Shown: piece after piece, positions 38,731 to 41,204 of the stretch | Layout of the letters: each line of letters opens with the position of its first letter | Position numbering within the stretch: position 1 is the first letter of the stretch | Assembly (NCBI GenBank): GCA_029289325.1 | Contig: JARFTV010000005.1 | Span: 1-41,204 of the forward strand | Direction: 5' to 3' | Length of the DNA stretch: 41,204 nucleotides | Source: Alphaproteobacteria bacterium | GTDB taxonomy: Bacteria; Pseudomonadota; Alphaproteobacteria; Rhodobacterales; Rhodobacteraceae | The notes under the pieces: generated by a model | Database searches by the model: none | Seen by the model: the letters and a program-made list of their open reading frames with translations, nothing else | What the model was told of the DNA's origin: nothing | Translations under genes and position numbers: made by a program

Positions 38731-40050
38731 TTAGGCGGATTTTTGGCCCGGTTCGCAAGCGCCAAGCTCGACCAGGGCGCGCGGTTTCGGTCCGCCTGTG
38801 GCCCAGTCCAGCAGCTCGACCGTATGGACCACCGGAACCTCGGTGCCCGAGCCGATCTGCATCATGCAGCCGATGTTCCCCGCCGCAATGACCTGAGGGG
38901 CCTTGGCCTCCAGCGTCTGCACCTTGCGGCGCTTCAGCTCCTGGCTGATCTCGGGCTGCAGAAGGTTGTAGGTCCCCGCGCTGCCGCAGCACAGATGGCT
39001 GTCGGCAGGCTCCACCACCTCGAAGCCGGCGCGTTTCAACAGGTCCTTCGGCGCGGTCTTGATCTGCTGGCCGTGCTGCAGGCTGCAGGCGGCATGATAG
39101 GCGACCCGCAGACCCTTGGGCGCGCCCTGCGGCAGACCGATCCGGATCAGGACCTCGCTCACGTCCTTCGCCAGACTCGCCACCGTGGCGGCGTCCTCGG
39201 CCAGCGCGTCGTTGCGGAACATGTGGCCATAGTCCTTGACGGTCGTCCCGCAGCCCGAGGTGTTGATGACGATCGCATCAAGGGTCCCCGCCCGGTGTTC
39301 CGCCATGAAGGCGCGGATCGTCGCGGCGGCATGGGAGTGGGAGAGGTCCTCCTTCCCCATGTGATGCGTCAGCGCCCCGCAGCAGCCCTGTCCCTTGGCG
39401 ATGACGACCTCGCAGCCGAGGCGGAGGAGGAGGCGGATCGTGGCGTCGTTGATGTCGGTGTTCAGCGCCTTCTGCGCGCAGCCCGTCATCAGGGCGACGC
39501 GCAACTTGCGTTCACCCTGCGCCGGAAAGACCTGCGGATCATCGTTGCGGCTGACCGGGGGAATTGTCTTCGGGGCCATCTGCAGCATGGCCTGAACGCG
39601 GGCGTCGGGGATCAGCCAGGCAAAGGGCTTGCCGATCTTCGCCGCCAGCAGCGCCAGGCGGAAGCGGCCGGGATAGGGGATGATGCGCGCCAGCACCGCC
39701 CGCAGCATCCGGTCCATGAAGGGCCGCTTGTAGGTCTTCTCTACGTGCGCACGGGCGTGGTCGATCAGGTGCATGTAATGGACGCCCGAGGGGCAGGTGG
39801 TCATGCAGGCCAGGCAGGACAGGCAGCGGTCAAGATGCTTGACCGTCTTTTCGTCGGCGGGACGGCCCGCCTCCAGCATGTCCTTGATCAGGTAGATGCG
39901 GCCGCGCGGGCTGTCCAGTTCGTCCCCCAGCACCTGATAGGTCGGGCAGGTGGCGGTGCAGAAACCGCAATGGACGCAGGAGCGCAGGATCTGGTTCGCA
40001 CGGGCGATGCCGGGATCCTGCAGCTGCTCGGCGGTGAAATTCGTCTGCAT
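38731..40050 (-). CDS. glcF: Glycolate oxidase iron-sulfur subunit (GlcF)
   Basis: Electron-transfer subunit of the three-part glycolate dehydrogenase that oxidises glycolate to glyoxylate at the membrane. The 439-residue protein has two 4Fe-4S motifs: C25-C28-C31-C35 (SCVHCGFCTATCP) and C76-C79-C82-C86 (RCLSCLACMTTCP), then two cysteine-rich CCG domains with GCCGALTHHMG and HLCCGSAGTYNLLQPE. ATG overlaps the glcE stop (TGATG). Its product would pass electrons to the quinone pool. Confidence 0.95.
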   Translation of the reverse strand: MQTNFTAEQLQDPGIARANQILRSCVHCGFCTATCPTYQVLGDELDSPRGRIYLIKDMLEAGRPADEKTVKHLDRCLSCLACMTTCPSGVHYMHLIDHARAHVEKTYKRPFMDRMLRAVLARIIPYPGRFRLALLAAKIGKPFAWLIPDARVQAMLQMAPKTIPPVSRNDDPQVFPAQGERKLRVALMTGCAQKALNTDINDATIRLLLRLGCEVVIAKGQGCCGALTHHMGKEDLSHSHAAATIRAFMAEHRAGTLDAIVINTSGCGTTVKDYGHMFRNDALAEDAATVASLAKDVSEVLIRIGLPQGAPKGLRVAYHAACSLQHGQQIKTAPKDLLKRAGFEVVEPADSHLCCGSAGTYNLLQPEISQELKRRKVQTLEAKAPQVIAAGNIGCMMQIGSGTEVPVVHTVELLDWATGGPKPRALVELGACEPGQKSA

Positions 40051-41132
40051 CAGCCCATCATCCCCGGATTGAAGATCCCGCGCGGGTCGAACTTTGCCTT
40101 GATCCCCGCCGCCAGGGCCGCCACCTCGGCCGCCTCGGGCGGAAAGACCGACCCACCCTGACCCTTGACCAGCGTGGCATGGCCCCGCCCGGCGACCGCC
40201 GCCGCAACCTCGGCGCCGCGGCCGGGGTCCAGGCGCAGCCAGACCAGCCCCCCGCCCCAGTCCCAGACCGCCTCGCCGTCCAGCCGCGCCACGACCTCGG
40301 CGGCCGCCGTGGGCAGCGTGGCGATCCGCCAGATGTCGCCTGGCTTGCCCTGCAGCGGGACCACATCGCGCACATCGCGCCAGAGCGCGGCCGAGGCATC
40401 CCCTTCGACGGTCCGGACCTCGCCCCCGAGACGTGCCGTCAACTCGCCCAGACGGTAGGTGACAGAGCCCGCCATCCCCTCGACCCGGATCAACGACCGC
40501 CCCGAATGTCGCGCGCCCCCTGAAACGTCGAAGGGCGATCCCAGAGCCACCCGAAGCGCCGAAAGCCCGGCCTCATCCGCCAGCCCCTCGACGACCAACG
40601 TCGCCTCGGCCTCGGGCAGGGCCTGGACCTTGAAACTGACCTCGCTCAGGACGCCCAGCACGCCCCGGCTCCCGGCCAGGAGCTTTACCAGGTCATAGCC
40701 GGTGACATTCTTCATCACGCGGCCACCGTTCTTCACCACCGTCCCGGACCCGTCGACGAAGCGCACCCCCAGGCAGGCGTCCCGGCAAGCCCCGACCTGC
40801 ACCCAGCGCGGACCCGAGGCATTGGCAGCCACGACCCCGCCAATGGTCGACACCCCCTCGCGCCCCAGAAGGCCGCGCAGGTCCGGCACCTCGAAGGCCA
40901 GCCGCTGCCGCTCCGCCGCCAGCACCCGGTCAACCTCGGCCACCGGCGTCCCCGCCTGCACGACCAGCGTCAGCGCGCCAGGCTCGTAAAGCTCCACGCC
41001 CGTCAGACCCGAGGTTTCCAGCACCTCGCCCACCGCATGGCCGAGGGTCCGCGTGCCCCCGCCCCGCACCAGAAGCGGCCCCCGGGCCCCTGCCACGGCT
41101 TCCGCCAGTTCCGCTTCAGTCACAGGCCGCAT
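40050..41132 (-). CDS. glcE: Glycolate oxidase FAD-binding subunit (GlcE)
   Basis: A 360-residue FAD-binding subunit of glycolate dehydrogenase, a shortened relative of GlcD. It has the PCMH-type FAD fold: LLVRGGGTRTLGHA (about 21-34), REGVSTIGGVVAANASGPRW and NGGRVMKNVTGYDLVKLLAGSRG. The C-terminus ends in KFDPRGIFNPG, the usual FAD-oxidase tail. ATG 41132 (with GAGAG just before) is preferred over TTG 41156, which would start next to a repeat; this choice is not certain. glcD is expected beyond the right edge. Confidence 0.93.
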   Translation of the reverse strand: MRPVTEAELAEAVAGARGPLLVRGGGTRTLGHAVGEVLETSGLTGVELYEPGALTLVVQAGTPVAEVDRVLAAERQRLAFEVPDLRGLLGREGVSTIGGVVAANASGPRWVQVGACRDACLGVRFVDGSGTVVKNGGRVMKNVTGYDLVKLLAGSRGVLGVLSEVSFKVQALPEAEATLVVEGLADEAGLSALRVALGSPFDVSGGARHSGRSLIRVEGMAGSVTYRLGELTARLGGEVRTVEGDASAALWRDVRDVVPLQGKPGDIWRIATLPTAAAEVVARLDGEAVWDWGGGLVWLRLDPGRGAEVAAAVAGRGHATLVKGQGGSVFPPEAAEVAALAAGIKAKFDPRGIFNPGMMG

Positions 41133-41155
41133 CGCGCTCTCATTTTCTGTCCACA

Positions 41156-41200
41156 AGTATCCTGCGGGGGTCCGGGGGGCCCAAAGCCCCCCGGCGGGTT
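41156..41200. repeat. Rhodobacterales-type GC hairpin repeat (family C)
   Basis: CCGGGGGGC (41172-41180) pairs with GCCCCCCGG (41086 plus 100, that is 41186-41194) around CCAAA, flanked by GTATCCTGCGGGGGT. On the minus strand it reads as a GC hairpin followed by GGACCCCCGCAGGATAC, a form I know from intergenic regions of Rhodobacterales. It lies directly upstream of glcE. Confidence 0.6.
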
Positions 41201-41204
41201 CAAC

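Noticed and set aside
1-41204. CRISPR array, tRNA or rRNA genes
   Set aside because: No regularly spaced repeats, cloverleaf-like sequences or rRNA stretches were seen on reading both strands.

Overview
This is chromosomal DNA of a high-GC alphaproteobacterium, most likely order Rhodobacterales (Rhodobacter/Paracoccus-like). Sampled 60-base lines run near 70% G+C. The pointers are a fused MrpA-MrpB (PhaAB) antiporter subunit, a bacterial ALDH16 next to DeoC, a pyrB / pseudo-dihydroorotase / plsY cluster, rsmE linked to gshA, and GC-rich hairpin repeats between genes. The genus cannot be fixed from the sequence. I saw no rRNA, tRNA, CRISPR array, transposase or integrase.

Left part (1-12.5 kb): the tail of a probable sugar ABC ATPase and its terminator; a six-gene Mrp/Pha monovalent cation/H+ antiporter operon (phaAB, C, D, E, F, G); deoC plus a two-domain ALDH16 aldehyde dehydrogenase, which together would turn deoxyribose-5-phosphate into glyceraldehyde-3-phosphate and acetate; a solitary low-GC gene of unknown function (9881-10795) that looks acquired; yqgE; and a stand-alone DsbD N-terminal-domain protein.

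Middle (12.5-27.8 kb): an RND efflux pair (adaptor, permease); a tight minus-strand run of uracil-DNA glycosylase, LysE-type exporter and moaB; a plus-strand pyrimidine cluster of pyrB, three small membrane-protein genes, a dihydroorotase homologue that has lost most metal ligands, and plsY; a duplicated-motif membrane protein; then rsmE - PH-like membrane protein - gshA on the minus strand, divergent from ubiA with only 12 bp between the start codons.

Right part (27.8-41.2 kb): an OmpA-family envelope protein coupled to a small membrane coiled-coil protein; a succinate-semialdehyde dehydrogenase; a YghU-type glutathione transferase; a secreted peptidoglycan-binding protein; an ECF sigma factor translationally coupled to a membrane VWA protein that may also be its anti-sigma factor; an hsp20 gene with an RpoH-like promoter and a ROSE-type RNA thermometer in its leader; two tandem secreted trypsin-like proteases; and glcF-glcE of glycolate oxidase, with glcD presumably just outside the window.

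The most useful observations are the ROSE-type thermometer of hsp20, the pseudo-dihydroorotase in a pyr cluster that carries three membrane-protein genes, a family-4-like uracil-DNA glycosylase lacking three of four Fe-S cysteines, the sigma/VWA module, the acquired orphan gene and two or three families of dispersed intergenic hairpins.
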